Below, in pieces: positions 1 to 11,989 of a DNA stretch of 64,000 nt. Each line of letters opens with the position of its first letter. Position 1 is the stretch's first letter. This stretch comes from Hexactinellida sp. DTS-2022 (Eukaryota > Porifera > Hexactinellida): contig JAPNXP010000002.1 of assembly GCA_028753945.1 (NCBI GenBank), positions 4,712,001 through 4,776,000 of the forward strand. The letters are read 5' to 3'. The position numbers and the translations under genes are program-made. The notes beneath the pieces are model-generated. The model did no database searches. It was not told the DNA's origin and was given only the letters and a program-made list of their open reading frames with translations.

Positions 1-665
1 ACAACCGGCCAGGGGGAGGGGTAGACTGTCCACTTAGTATTTTGTTTGACGGGGTCAACTTTGTTTTACATCAAATTATGTTTATTTCTCTAATACTGAG
101 CTTCACTTCAACAAACTCATCCGGCCAGGGGAAGGGGGATACAGTCCAGTTAATTTATTATTTGTCGTAGTTCACCTAGTTTAGCTCAAATTATGTATAT
201 TTAACTAATATTGACCCACACTTGAACAGGCACAACCTGCCAGGAGGAGGGGTAGACTGTCCACTTAGTATATTGTTTGACGGGGTCAACTTTGTTTTAA
301 ATCAAATTCTGTATATTTTCTAATATTGACCCACACTTGAGCAGGCACAACCGGCCAGGGGGAGGGGTAGACTGTACACTTAGTATATTGTTTGACGGGG
401 TCAACTTTGTTTTAAATCAAATTCTGTATTTTTCTCTAATATTGACCCACACTTGAACAGCCACAACCGGCCAGGGGGAGGGGTAGACTGTCCACTTAGC
501 ATATTGTTTGACGGGGTCAACATTGTTTAAATCAAATTATGTATAATCCTCTAATACTGAGCTTCACTTCAACAAACTCATCCGGCCAGGGGAAGGGTGA
601 TACAGTCCAGTTAATTTATTATTTGTCGTAGTTCACCTAGTTTAGCTCAAATTATGTATATTTAA
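1..665. repeat. Satellite array, left arm
   Basis: Tandem monomers of about 116 bp recur here with the core GGGGAGGGGTAGACTGT and a TTGACGGGGTCAAC block. A second, diverged monomer type carries CTTCAACAAACTCATCCGG and GTCGTAGTTCACCTAG. The array is cut at 662-665 (TTAA) by the Kolobok-like element and resumes at 4257. No ORF of note lies in it. The window begins inside the array, so its true left edge is not visible. Confidence 0.95.
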
Positions 666-3600
666 CGCTACCTACGACTACTCGAGAATGCTTGTGATGG
701 GTAAAAAAAAAGGACTTGACGGACTCAATTCAATTAGTGCTTCAGTTCCTATAACATACTATATAGTAATTATTTTATAAAAAAAATCATAGATTTTCAA
801 AATAGTTTTGACACAAATATGTAAATACATACTTTCCGTTGCTATAGTAACTAAGCAAGAGATTTTCCTAGTAGAAAATGACGAGAGCATGAATTACTTT
901 GCTTTTAACTCGCAACGCGTCAAATCAATATGCGTTCGATACGGGTACCCGCCAAAATCTCCAATTTTGTCAAAATTAATTTAGTTAATTAGAATATTAA
1001 TATATTAGGTCCAATTACGTATGGAATTTGTACTTTTTTGGGATTCTTGGCCTTATAACAATTTGAATTAATAAAAAAGTTAGAAAACGCTCTGCTATTG
1101 TTTTACATATATATGTAACTACATAACCCCCAAATTTATAGTTTCTATTATAAATACTTTCGGAGTTCACTAGATTCTCTCATATTCAGTATTGCAATAA
1201 ATTTATTTGGAGATAATGAGGGAGAAAGACAAATTCAAGACAAATACATGCAATCTAAGGTTACTAACACAAATATATCTAAGGATCTTGCTCTTCACAG
1301 TCGAAACACTGGAATGGTTCATCTCCTACTTCCTTCAGGGTCACTTTCATGCACCTAGCGTGATACCACTGGTCGCAGAATTCGCAAAACACCCAGTCAT
1401 CGGTCTTCCGCTTTCTTCCGATCGGACAATTTCGCAACTGGCACTCTTCGCAAACGGTGTCTGATCCGTCACCAGTGGACGCTTTTGCAACGGCTTTCTT
1501 CGCAGGGGTACTCGATGAAGCTTCACTACCAAAGGCTTTGGACTTATACTTTGCCCCAGCCTTTTCCCGCCTGCGTCTGGAAGATTCTGCGGTCAGAAAC
1601 TGGGACTGGAGTAACCTTCGTCTCCTCTTCTGGGTTTCAGAGACAGCTTTGATACGACACCGGTTGCGTTCTTTGTCCTTTCTCGCGAAATAGAGCAAGG
1701 TCTTATGTGAACAGGCTACTCCTAAGTTGGTAAGCACGCTAGCCAGAGACATAGAGCCCTCGTTGAAAGTGGTGACCGCCAGCGCTGCAGAGGCTTGGAG
1801 GGACTTCTGGCCGACACGCTTGATTTTCGGCGCGTTATGCCATAGGACGGAGTGCAGAGATTCATTCGCGTTCTGCGTCTTGCCAAGGGTTACGGCGGAA
1901 CATAAAGCAATGCTCGCGAACTTCTGAAAGACATCCAAGAGGCGAGCCAGTTCTGGTGCCGTGAGGTATGGGGCCCGGAGATTCACCGGTGAAATTGTGT
2001 CGTCATCCTTTACTTCAGCAATATTCTTCCCCATATAGCACCACGAATCTCTGGTATGAGGACAGTTATCATGGTTCTCAACAAGGTGATCGGCAAGGAC
2101 GTAGAGAGCTTTCTGTATTTCTTCAGGACTCTTTCCCCTGTTCTGTACAATAACCAGCCCATAGAGATGCGCGACTCGCTCAAGCTTAGTAGGTCCAATA
2201 GGTTTCGATACTAGTTGTTTGGTGCTAGGCTTCTTCAGTTGTCCCTTTAGGCGCTTTTGTGTATGGCCTAAGCACTCTTCCTTGCGAACTAGCTCTGGAG
2301 AATCGTAGGGATTGCTCTCCGATAGTCGTTTGTAAGAAGAAGAGTCCCCATCACCAATGTATGTTGTGTAGGCCAGCTGATTCTTGGAAACGGATCTTGC
2401 CCAGATGTGCAATGCACCTGCAGATTCCATTGATTGGCTGCTTCCTTTGAAGTTAGCTGGACATTCGGATTGATGCGTCTCCCAGAATGCCTCATAATCC
2501 TCTGGTTGCTCACCCTTTTTCTCCTCAGTCCATCTGATACATTTATTGCAGACGCGCTCGTACAGCTGATAGTCCAACACCAAGCCTGTATCAATCTCAA
2601 TAGCCGCACAAAAGCCTTGGTTTGAATAATGCCCACGTGTGTGCCAGGAGCCATCAAAGCTGACAGAGCAATTTCCACAATCAGGAATATTAGAAATTGG
2701 AGAGAAAGATCGCACCTTCTGAGCTGCCAATGACATGGACCGCTCGCAGATATCAGCTGTCGCCGCAACAAAATTTCGGAGATAATTTCGAGGTAGATCT
2801 CTCCAGCTGTTTTGGATTCCAAGAATGTGACACGTTTGAACAAAGTCCGTCCAGCTTGAAGAAGAGGTATGAACTGCCAAGATCGCTCTATAGTTCACCT
2901 CTGACTTCTTATGTGTCAACATATGTGGATCGTTCAAAGCCTGGGCTGGTGTTGAGCCAATGGGGATTGAGTTTGGAAACTCCGCAATAATCAGGTGACA
3001 ACGTAGGCATTTGAGTAAGAAGTATGACTGCATCCCTTCGCGATAGCTATATTCATAAAGAGCCAAGTTTCCTGGACAGTCGTTTGTTGTACATTTCAGT
3101 AGATTGAAAACTTTGCCGAGTATAGACATGTCCATCACTTGAGAACCTTGAGCAATATATAGGTCACGATACTGGACGTCGTCTTCTTTTCGGCACTGAA
3201 TAGAAAACCTCTCAGGTTTACGAGGAAATGCGACGTCGTCAAAAAGCCTAGACTTGGGCTTTGTTAGTTGAAAAAGTACCCGCTTCTTAGGAGATGGACT
3301 GAACGATAATTTCCTCTTCACGTCAGCGCCCTTCTGAAATCGTCCAGAGTGTACACGCTTCCTCCTGGTGTGTCCCTTAGGTTTGGGAGTTTCTGAATCC
3401 GTAGAGGCTTGAGAGGAGATTCCAAATTCTGAGAAACACTCTCCCAAACCTGTAGGCGTTGCTGGAGGCGGAGAAATAGGAGTTGCAAAAGTGAAGGATG
3501 AAGAGGGAGACTGAGGGGGAGGCGTACCAGTATCGGTGGTAGATTCGAGGTCTGAAAGTATTGCGAGTAGAGGCAGATCGCGGCTGCTAAAGCGAGATAT

Positions 3601-4256
3601 TTGTTCCGGTTCGGAAGAAGACATCTTTTGATTGTAGTAAGGTTGGTATAAATAAATTCTCTTTTTTGCTCGTATTTATATGTAATAATATTTTACAAAG
3701 TTCCAAAATTAGCGACTGGAATCTATAAAAAGATTCAAAAATAGACTAATTTAGACATAAAACGGCAGCTGTAATATGACATAAGCAATAAGATTGTAAT
3801 TAAATCGGCAAAAAGATATCATATGTAATATGACTAAAGCAATAAATATAATATAAAAAACAAATTTAGAATTTCTGCTGATGTAATAGTGTAAAGCAAT
3901 ACTCATCTAATAATAGATTAGAAACATTCCAGAAAACCAAAAAATAAACTTAGGTAATCTGACATTGCAATATTTTAAATTGACGTAATAAATCTATTTG
4001 TAATGTATTATTTGAACGTATTTGACATCGTATTTTGAAACGACAAATCAATAGAAATAATTTTTTTTTTCAATAAATTTACTAATAAACTGGTTGGAGT
4101 TTATGACTAGTTATGTGGCCAAAAAATTCAAATATGATAAATCTGATTTTGCCAGTTTCTTAGGAATTGGCAGAGGTGTCTATAAACAAAAAGTTAACTT
4201 TAGAACAAAAGATTTTTTTTTCTGGAAAAATGGGAAAATAGTAGTCGTAGGTAGCG
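666..4256 (-). mobile_element. Kolobok-like DNA transposon, complete
   Basis: A 3,591-bp element ends in perfect 17-bp TIRs (CGCTACCTACGACTACT at 666-682 and its reverse complement at 4240-4256). It is flanked by a direct TTAA duplication (662-665 and 4257-4260). Uninterrupted satellite copies, for example near 6228-6245, read TATATTTAACTAATATTG, which is exactly the predicted empty site with one TTAA. A 4-bp TTAA TSD plus a Mutator-related DDE transposase is the Kolobok signature; classical MULEs make 8-10-bp duplications. It holds one uninterrupted ORF and AT-rich flanks without other coding. The perfect TIRs and open ORF suggest a recent insertion. Confidence 0.9.
1279..3624 (-). CDS. Kolobok/Mutator-like DDE transposase with C-terminal PHD finger
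   Basis: A single-exon 781-aa protein begins at an ATG close to the 3' end of the element. Residues 1-170 are Ser/Pro- and basic-rich. Cysteine pairs near 178/183 and 206/209 look like a zinc ribbon. The catalytic core resembles the Mutator-like transposase domain common in invertebrates: D324 in SFDGSW, D425 in the IGDGDS motif, a C451/H454 pair and a likely catalytic E588 in NANESLHS. Residues about 665-690 are strongly basic. Residues 725-776 form a PHD finger with CEEC, WVFCEFCDQWYH and FQCFDC. It presumably excises and inserts the element at TTAA. The PHD finger may read histone tails; that is inference. No frameshift or internal stop is seen, so it may encode an active enzyme. Confidence 0.9.
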   Translation of the reverse strand: MSSSEPEQISRFSSRDLPLLAILSDLESTTDTGTPPPQSPSSSFTFATPISPPPATPTGLGECFSEFGISSQASTDSETPKPKGHTRRKRVHSGRFQKGADVKRKLSFSPSPKKRVLFQLTKPKSRLFDDVAFPRKPERFSIQCRKEDDVQYRDLYIAQGSQVMDMSILGKVFNLLKCTTNDCPGNLALYEYSYREGMQSYFLLKCLRCHLIIAEFPNSIPIGSTPAQALNDPHMLTHKKSEVNYRAILAVHTSSSSWTDFVQTCHILGIQNSWRDLPRNYLRNFVAATADICERSMSLAAQKVRSFSPISNIPDCGNCSVSFDGSWHTRGHYSNQGFCAAIEIDTGLVLDYQLYERVCNKCIRWTEEKKGEQPEDYEAFWETHQSECPANFKGSSQSMESAGALHIWARSVSKNQLAYTTYIGDGDSSSYKRLSESNPYDSPELVRKEECLGHTQKRLKGQLKKPSTKQLVSKPIGPTKLERVAHLYGLVIVQNRGKSPEEIQKALYVLADHLVENHDNCPHTRDSWCYMGKNIAEVKDDDTISPVNLRAPYLTAPELARLLDVFQKFASIALCSAVTLGKTQNANESLHSVLWHNAPKIKRVGQKSLQASAALAVTTFNEGSMSLASVLTNLGVACSHKTLLYFARKDKERNRCRIKAVSETQKRRRRLLQSQFLTAESSRRRREKAGAKYKSKAFGSEASSSTPAKKAVAKASTGDGSDTVCEECQLRNCPIGRKRKTDDWVFCEFCDQWYHARCMKVTLKEVGDEPFQCFDCEEQDP

Positions 4257-7200
4257 TTAACTAATATTGACCCACACTTGAACAGGCACAACCGTTCAGG
4301 GGGAGGGGTAGACTGTCCACTTAGTATTTTGTTTGACGGGATCAACTTTGTTTTAAGGTTAAATTACCCCACGTGAATGAAAGTTCTTGTATTAATCTGT
4401 AATTGTGAGAAATATATACCTATACGATACAAATCAATAAACCAAAAAGAAAATGTCCCTATCTATTATACTTTTTATTTTTAGTCGGTTTCAAAATTTG
4501 GCTAATACAAATCTCCCATAGGGCGATTTCCAAAAGTGGTGGTCGATATTATGCGGTAATTTGGCAATGCAATTATCAATATTTAAAGATTATAAGCGTA
4601 CGGAGTAGATAGACGGTTTACATTTTTGAATTATGACTTGGAATTTTTTTTATCAAGCATTTTATCAAATTTCGCATGAAAAGATGACCTTTTTATTCAT
4701 TTTTTGGTTTCAAAAGGTCGCAATATTTTTTATTTAGATCTTATCAAAATTCTGAACCACTCACCAACCGCCCATAACGATGATCTTTCTGATAGATCAC
4801 ACAGTACAGGTCTTTAGCAAATAATGATCTTGCAAACTACACACTTATCAGGTGGAGTCGAAAAAATCCCCCTATGGGACTTTTGTATTAGCATAATACT
4901 GCAAGCCCAATAATTTCGAATTTATAGAAGATAATTAGATTTCGTTTTCAGTTTCGATATAGCTATAATCTCTTCCATCATATATGTGAAATTCAAACTC
5001 CCACCTTCAAAACTAAATTCATGTGTTTTTTGGGTGAATCTGCCGTAATTTAACCTTAAATCAAATTATGTATATTTCTCTAATATTGACCCACACTTGA
5101 ACAGCCACAACCGGCCAGGGGGAAGGGTAGACTGTCCACTTAGTATTATGTTTGACGGGGTCTACTTTGTTTTACATCAAATTATGTATATTTCTCTAAT
5201 ACTGAGCTTCACTTCAACAAACTCATCCGGCCAGGGGAAGGGGGAGACAGTCCAGTTAATATATTATTTGTCGTAGTTCACCTAGTTTAACTCAAATTAT
5301 GTATATTTGACTAAATTGACCCACACTTGAACAGGCACAACCGTTCAGGGGGAGGGGTAGACTGTACACTTAGTATATTGTTTGACGGGGTCAACTTTGT
5401 TTTAAATCAAATTCTGTATATTTCTCTAATATTGACCCACACTTGAACAGCCACAACCGACCAGGGGGAGGGGTAGACTGTCCACTTAGTATTTTGTTTG
5501 ACGGGATCAACTTTGTTTTAAATCAAATTCTGTATATTTCTCTAATATCGAGTTTCGCTTCAACAGGCACAACCTGCCAGGGGGAGGGGTAGACAGTCCA
5601 GTTAATTTATTATTTGTCGTAGTTCACCTAGTTTAGCTCAAATTATGTATATTTGACTAAATTGACCCACACTTGAACAGGCACAACCGTTCAGGGGGAG
5701 GGGTAGACTGTACACTTAGTATATTGTTTGACGGGGTCAACTTTGTTTTAAATCAAATTCTGTATATTTCTCTAATATTGACCCACACTTGAACAGCCAC
5801 AACCGACCAGGGGGAGGGTAGACTGTCCACTTAGTATTTTGTTTGACGGGATCAACTTTGTTTTAAATCAAATTCTGTATATTTCTCTAATATTGAGTTT
5901 TTCTTCAACAGGGACAACCTGCCAGGGGGAGGGGTAGACTGTCCACTTAGTATATTGTTTGACGGGTTCAACTTTGTTTTAAATCAAATTATGTATATTA
6001 CTCTAATATTGACCCACACTTGAACAGCCACAACCGGCCAGGGGGAGGGGTAGACTGTCCACTTAGTATTTTGTTTGACGGGGTCAACTTTGTTTTACAT
6101 CAAATTATGTATATTTCTCTAATACTGAGCTTCACTTCAACAAACTCATCCGGCCAGGGGAAGGGGGATACAGTCCAGTTAATTTATTATTTGTCGTAGT
6201 TCACCTAGTTTAGCTCAAATTATGTATATTTAACTAATATTGACCCACACTTGAACAGGCACAACCGTTCAGTGGGATGGGTAGACTGTACACTTAGTAT
6301 ATTGTTTGACGGGGTCAACTTTGTTTTAAATCAAATTCTGTATTTTTCTCTAATATTGACCCACACTTGAACAGCCACAACCGGCCAGGGGGAGGGGTAG
6401 ACTGTCCACTTAGTATATTGTTTGACGGGGTCAACTTTGTTTTAAATCAAATTCTGTATATTTTCTAATATTGACCCACACTTGAGCAGGCACAACCGGC
6501 CAGGGGGAGGGGTAGACTGTACACTTAGTATATTGTTTGACGGGGTCAACTTTGTTTTAAATCAAATTATGTATATTTGACTAAATTGACCCACACTTGA
6601 ACAGCCACAACCGGCCAGGGGGAAGGGTAGACTGTCCACTTAGTATTATGTTTGACGGGGTCTACTTTGTTTTACATCAAATTATGTATATTTCTCTAAT
6701 ACTGAGCTTCACTTCAACAAACTCATCCGGCCAGGGGAAGGGGGAGACAGTCCAGTTAATATATTATTTGTCGTAGTTCACCTAGTTTAACTCAAATTAT
6801 GTATATTTGACTAAATTGACCCACACTTGAACAGGCACAACAGTTCAGGGGAAGGGGTAGACTGTACACTTAGTATATTGTTTGACGGGGTCAACTTTGT
6901 TTTAAATCAAATTCTGTATATTTCTCTAATATTGACCCACACTTGAACAGCCACAACCGACCAGGGGGAGGGGTAGACTGTCCACTTAGTATTTTGTTTG
7001 ACGGGATCAACTTTGTTTTAAATCAAATTCTGTATATTTCTCTAATATCGAGTTTCGCTTCAACAGGCACAACCTGCCAGGGGGAGGGGTAGACAGTCCA
7101 GTTAATTTATTATTTGTCGTAGTTCACCTAGTTTAGCTCAAATTATGTATATTTGACTAAATTGACCCACACTTGAACAGGCACAACCGTTCAGGGGGAG

Positions 7201-10200
7201 GGGTAGACTGTACACTTAGTATATTGTTTGACTTGGTCAACTTTGTTTTAAATCAAATTCTGTATATTTCTCTAATATTGACCCACACTTGAACAGCCAC
7301 AACCGACCAGGGGAACGGTAGACTGTCCACTTAGTATTTTGTTTGACGGGATCAACTTTGTTTTAAATCAAATTCTGTATATTTCTCTAATATTGAGTTT
7401 TTCTTCAACAGGGACAACCTGCCAGGGGGAGGGGTAGACTGTCCACTTAGTATATTGTTTGACGGGTTCAACTTTGTTTTAAATCAAATTATGTATATTA
7501 CTCGAATATTGACCCACACTTGAACAGCCACAACCGGCCAGGGGGAGGGGTAGACTGTCCACTTAGTATTTTGTTTGACGGGGTCAACTTTGTTTTACAT
7601 CAAATTATGTATATTTCTCTAATACTGAGCTTCACTTCAACAAACTCATCCGGCCAGGGGAAGGGGGATACAGTCCAGTTAATTTATTATTTGTCGTAGT
7701 TCACCTAGTTTAGCTCAAATTATGTATATTTAACTAATATTGACCCACACTTGAACAGGCACAACCGTTCAGTGGGAGGGGTAGACTGTACACTTAGTAT
7801 ATTGTTTGACGGGGTCAACTTTGTTTTAAATCAAATTCTGTATATTTTCTAATATTGACCCACACTTGAGCAGGCACAACCGGCCAGGGGGAGGGGTAGA
7901 CTGTACACTTAGTATATTGTTTGACGGGGTCAACTTTGTTTTAAATCAAATTCTGTATATTTTCTAATATTGACCCACACTTGAGCAGGCACAACCGGCC
8001 AGGGGGAGGGGTAGACTGTACACTTAGTATATTGTTTGACGGGGTCAACTTTGTTTTAAATCAAATTATGTATATTTGACTAAATTGACCCACACTTGAA
8101 CAGCCACAACCGACCAGGGGGAGGGGTAGACTGTCCACTTAGTATTTTGTTTGACGGGATCAACTTTGTTTTAAATCAAATTCTGTATATTTCTCTAATA
8201 TCGAGTTTCGCTTCAACAGGCACAACCTGCCAGGGGGAGGGGTAGACAGTCCAGTTAATTTATTATTTGTCGTAGTTCACCTAGTTTAGCTCAAATTATG
8301 TATATTTGACTAAATTGACCCACACTTGAACAGGCACAACCGTTCAGGGGGAGGGGTAGACTGTACACTTAGTATATTGTTTGACTTGGTCAACTTTGTT
8401 TTAAATCAAATTCTGTATATTTCTCTAATATTGACCCACACTTGAACAGCCACAACCGACCAGGGGAACGGTAGACTGTCCACTTAGTATTTTGTTTGAC
8501 GGGATCAACTTTGTTTTAAATCAAATTCTGTATATTTCTCTAATATTGAGTTTTTCTTCAACAGGGACAACCTGCCAGGGGGAGGGGTAGACTGTCCACT
8601 TAGTATATTGTTTGACGGGTTCAACTTTGTTTTAAATCAAATTATGTATATTACTCGAATATTGACCCACACTTGAACAGCCACAACCGGCCAGGGGGAG
8701 GGGTAGACTGTCCACTTAGTATTTTGTTTGACGGGGTCAACTTTGTTTTACATCAAATTATGTATATTTCTCTAATACTGAGCTTCACTTCAACAAACTC
8801 ATCCGGCCAGGGGAAGGGGGATACAGTCCAGTTAATTTATTATTTGTCGTAGTTCACCTAGTTTAGCTCAAATTATGTATATTTAACTAATATTGACCCA
8901 CACTTGAACAGGCACAACCGTTCAGTGGGAGGGGTAGACTGTACACTTAGTATATTGTTTGACGGGGTCAACTTTGTTTTAAATCAAATTCTGTATATTT
9001 TCTAATATTGACCCACACTTGAGCAGGCACAACCGGCCAGGGGGAGGGGTAGACTGTACACTTAGTATATTGTTTGACGGGGTCAACTTAGTTTTAAATC
9101 AAATTCTGTATATTTTCTAATATTGACCCACACTTGAGCAGGCACAACCGGCCAGGGGGAGGGGTAGACTGTACACTTAGTATATTGTTTGACGGGGTCA
9201 ACTTTGTTTTAAATCAAATTCTGTATTTTTCTCTAATATTGACCCACACTTGAACAGCCACAACCGACCAGGGGGACGGTAGACTGTCCACTTAGTATTT
9301 TGTTTGACGGGATCAACTTTGTTTTTAATCAAATTCTGTATATTTCTCTAATATTGAGTTTTTCTTCAACAGGGACAACCTGCCAGGGGGAGGGGTAGAC
9401 TGTCCACTTAGTATATTGTTTGACGGGTTCAACTTTGTTTTAAATCAAATTATGTATATTACTCGAATATTGACCCACACTTGAACAGCCACAACCGGCC
9501 AGGGGGAGGGGTAGACTGTCCACTTAGTATTTTGTTTGACGGGGTCAACTTTGTTTTACATCAAATTATGTATATTTCTCTAATACTGAGCTTCACTTCA
9601 ACAAACTCATCCGGCCAGGGGAAGGGGGATACAGTCCAGTTAATTTATTATTTGTCGTAGTTCACCTAGTTTAGCTCAAATTATGTATATTTAACTAATA
9701 TTGACCCACACTTGAACAGGCACAACCGTTCAGTGGGAGGGGTAGACTGTACACTTAGTATATTGTTTGACGGGGTCAACTTTGTTTTAAATCAAATTCT
9801 GTATTTTTCTCTAATATTGACCCACACTTGAACAGCCACAACCGGCCAGGGGGAGGGGTAGACTGTCCACTTAGTATATTGTTTGACGGGGTCAACTTTG
9901 TTTTAAATCAAATTCTGTATATTTTCTAATATTGACCCACACTTGAGCAGGCACAACCGGCCAGGGGGAGGGGTAGACTGTACACTTAGTATATTGTTTG
10001 ACGGGGTCAACTTTGTTTTAAATCAAATTCTGTTTTTTTCTCTAATATTGACCCACACTTGAACAGCCACAACCGGCCAGGGGGAGGGGTAGACTGTCCA
10101 CTTAGTATATTGTTTGACGGGGTCAACTTTGTTTTAAATCTAATTCTGTATATTTCTTTAATATTGAGTTTCACTTCAACAGGCACAACCTGCCTGGGGG

Positions 10201-10505
10201 AGGGGTAGACTGTCCACTTAGTATATTGTTTGACGGGGTCAACTTTGTTTTAAATCAAATTCTGTATTTTTCTCTAATATTGACCCACACTTGAACAGCC
10301 ACAACCGGCCAGGGGGAGGGGTAGACTGTCCACTGAGCATATTGTTTGACGGGGTCAACATTGTTTAAATCAAATTATGTATAATCCTCTAATACTGAGC
10401 TTCACTTCAACAAACTCATCCGGCCAGGGGAAGGGTGATACAGTCCAGTTAATTTATTATTTGTCGTAGTTCACCTAGTTTAGCTCAAATTATGTATATT
10501 TAAGA
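4257..10505. repeat. Satellite array, right arm, with higher-order repeats
   Basis: The same roughly 116-bp monomers continue to about 10505. They are organised in higher-order units: the sequence at 5161 recurs at 6661 essentially base for base (1,500-bp period). The block at 7741 recurs at about 8894 (1,153 bp) and 9702 (808 bp), so the unit length changes as monomers are gained or lost. Neighbouring units differ by only a few bases, for example CTCTAATATT versus CTCGAATATT at 6001/7501, which indicates recent homogenisation. The array is interrupted only by the MITE at 4357-5055. No gene is present in this 6.2 kb. Confidence 0.95.
4357..5055. mobile_element. TTAA MITE, family GGTTAAATTAC, copy 1
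   Basis: A 699-bp non-coding element has termini GGTTAAATTAC / GTAATTTAACC and a TTAA duplication (4353-4356, 5056-5059). Restoring the site gives TTTGTTTTAAATCAAATT, identical to intact satellite monomers. It is homologous along its length to 33046-33737 and 58821-59540. It has no ORF, so it needs a transposase in trans. Confidence 0.9.
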
Positions 10506-10587
10506 TAAGTATCATTTATTGTGTATAAAATTTTTTGAGTCTTAAACCTTTTGAGATAACCTCTACAAAAACAAGGTTACTAGCCGG

Positions 10588-11062
10588 CAGGGTTGCCAAT
10601 CCAATCCAATCCAATCGACAATCCAATCCAATCGAGCCAAATTTCGGCAATCGGCAATCCAAATTTGGACAATCGATTATTCGGATGACAATCGAATCTC
10701 AATCGACAATCCAAAATATCATCGATTTTTTTGGATTATTTCTCCGATATTTTTTGATCGTTTATTATAATAAAAAGAGTTATATTTTTTAATTGACGAG
10801 CAATTGAGCATTTTAATTTTGGCATTATTTAGATATTGAAAAAACAAACAATCGTAGAAAATCGATGAAAATTCATCGATTGCAATCCAATAGATAAAAA
10901 TCGAAGCAATCCAATCGACAATACAATCGATTAAAAAATGAGCAATCCAACCGATAATCCAATCGATGAAAAATGCAGCAATCCAACCGATAATCCAATC
11001 GATGAAAAATGCAGCAATCGGCAATCGAAAATCTTCCCGATTGGATTGGATTGGCAACCCTG
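10588..11062. mobile_element. hAT MITE with CCAAT-rich arms
   Basis: A 475-bp element begins CAGGGTTGCCAATCCAATCC and ends with the inverted copy. It is bounded by a perfect 8-bp duplication CTAGCCGG (10580-10587, 11063-11070). The interior is made of short CCAATCGA-type repeats. Terminal CAG...CTG and an 8-bp TSD place it in hAT. The small reading frames inside it are repeat translations, not genes. Confidence 0.9.
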
Positions 11063-11742
11063 CTAGCCGGAAATTCCTACGGAATGTATTTGACAATGTC
11101 AATTCTTTTGAATTTTTGTGACGTCAAAAAGGTCAAAGAAAAGTCCAACTCATAATTTTTCTTTCGGGTTTGGATAGATGGCATGTAAAAGTATTGCGAG
11201 GAGTGACTAAAGTAAAATTTATCCTTTTTCATAAATTTCCAATAATTGGCTATTCTATGGCCATATTATTCTATAAGACGATGAATTGGAGCTTTTGTCA
11301 ATTTAAAATGTAAAGTATGTCCGAATCCAATTTTCTTTAGGAATTGGATAGATAGTCTATCTCAGTATAGTTCGAATTCTTAGGATGCTTCAGGTGAAAA
11401 TTTGGGAGCTTTCGAGGCAAAATTTAAATGCGAGTTTATACTTTGAATGAATCTAATATATCATAGAATTATGTGAGAAGTGAAAGCAGCAGCTATTTTC
11501 AATTATAAGGAGAATATCGCCACAAGTTTCATTCTTTAGGATAGAAAATGTATACCTATATTATATTCGCTATTTTATAGCCTATTTGAATATACAAGAA
11601 TTAAAAATGATCTAAACTTTTATGTAATATTATAAATTTGATTTCTACATGACCTAATATATAATTAGTAATTTTAATTGTTGTAATTAAAAGGCTTGAT
11701 GCATCTATGGCACCGGAATATAGGAATAGCCTTTTCAATGTT
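11063..11742. other. Non-coding, dispersed repeat fragments
   Basis: No gene is seen. 11110-11340 shares TTTGACCTTTTTGACGTCA-type sequence and a TATCCAATTCC-like block with the repeats at 19560-19870. 11390-11500 matches pieces at 24117-24230 and, inverted, 36175-36310. All appear to be decayed repeats. Confidence 0.6.
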
Positions 11743-11989
11743 CGGCAGCCGAACGCCATTTATTGAATGATGTGCACTGTATCATATTGTTGAATGCATA
11801 GGTTGGCAGTCTGCAAACACACCAAAGGGCTATTTTAATCTTTGGATGCTGATATCTTATCGTTGGAAATACTCTGATAATTTCTGAACGAAATATATCG
11901 GTCAGGTGTTTTCGCATCCTCCCTTGAGGTTATTCAAAATTAGAAACAAAAATAATGAGAATAAACTCATTTACAGTTTATTGCATTAA

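Noticed and set aside
1207-2990. Opposite-strand and alternate-frame ORFs over the Kolobok-like gene
   Set aside because: Shadows of the 781-aa ORF with no recognisable domain.
666-4256. piggyBac element, because of the TTAA TSD
   Set aside because: The transposase has SFDGSW / IGDGDS / C-H motifs of the Mutator-Kolobok type, and the TIR does not begin CCY as in piggyBac.
1-10505. CRISPR-like array
   Set aside because: The repeats are contiguous diverged monomers of about 116 bp without unique spacers, in a eukaryotic intron-containing sequence. It is a satellite.
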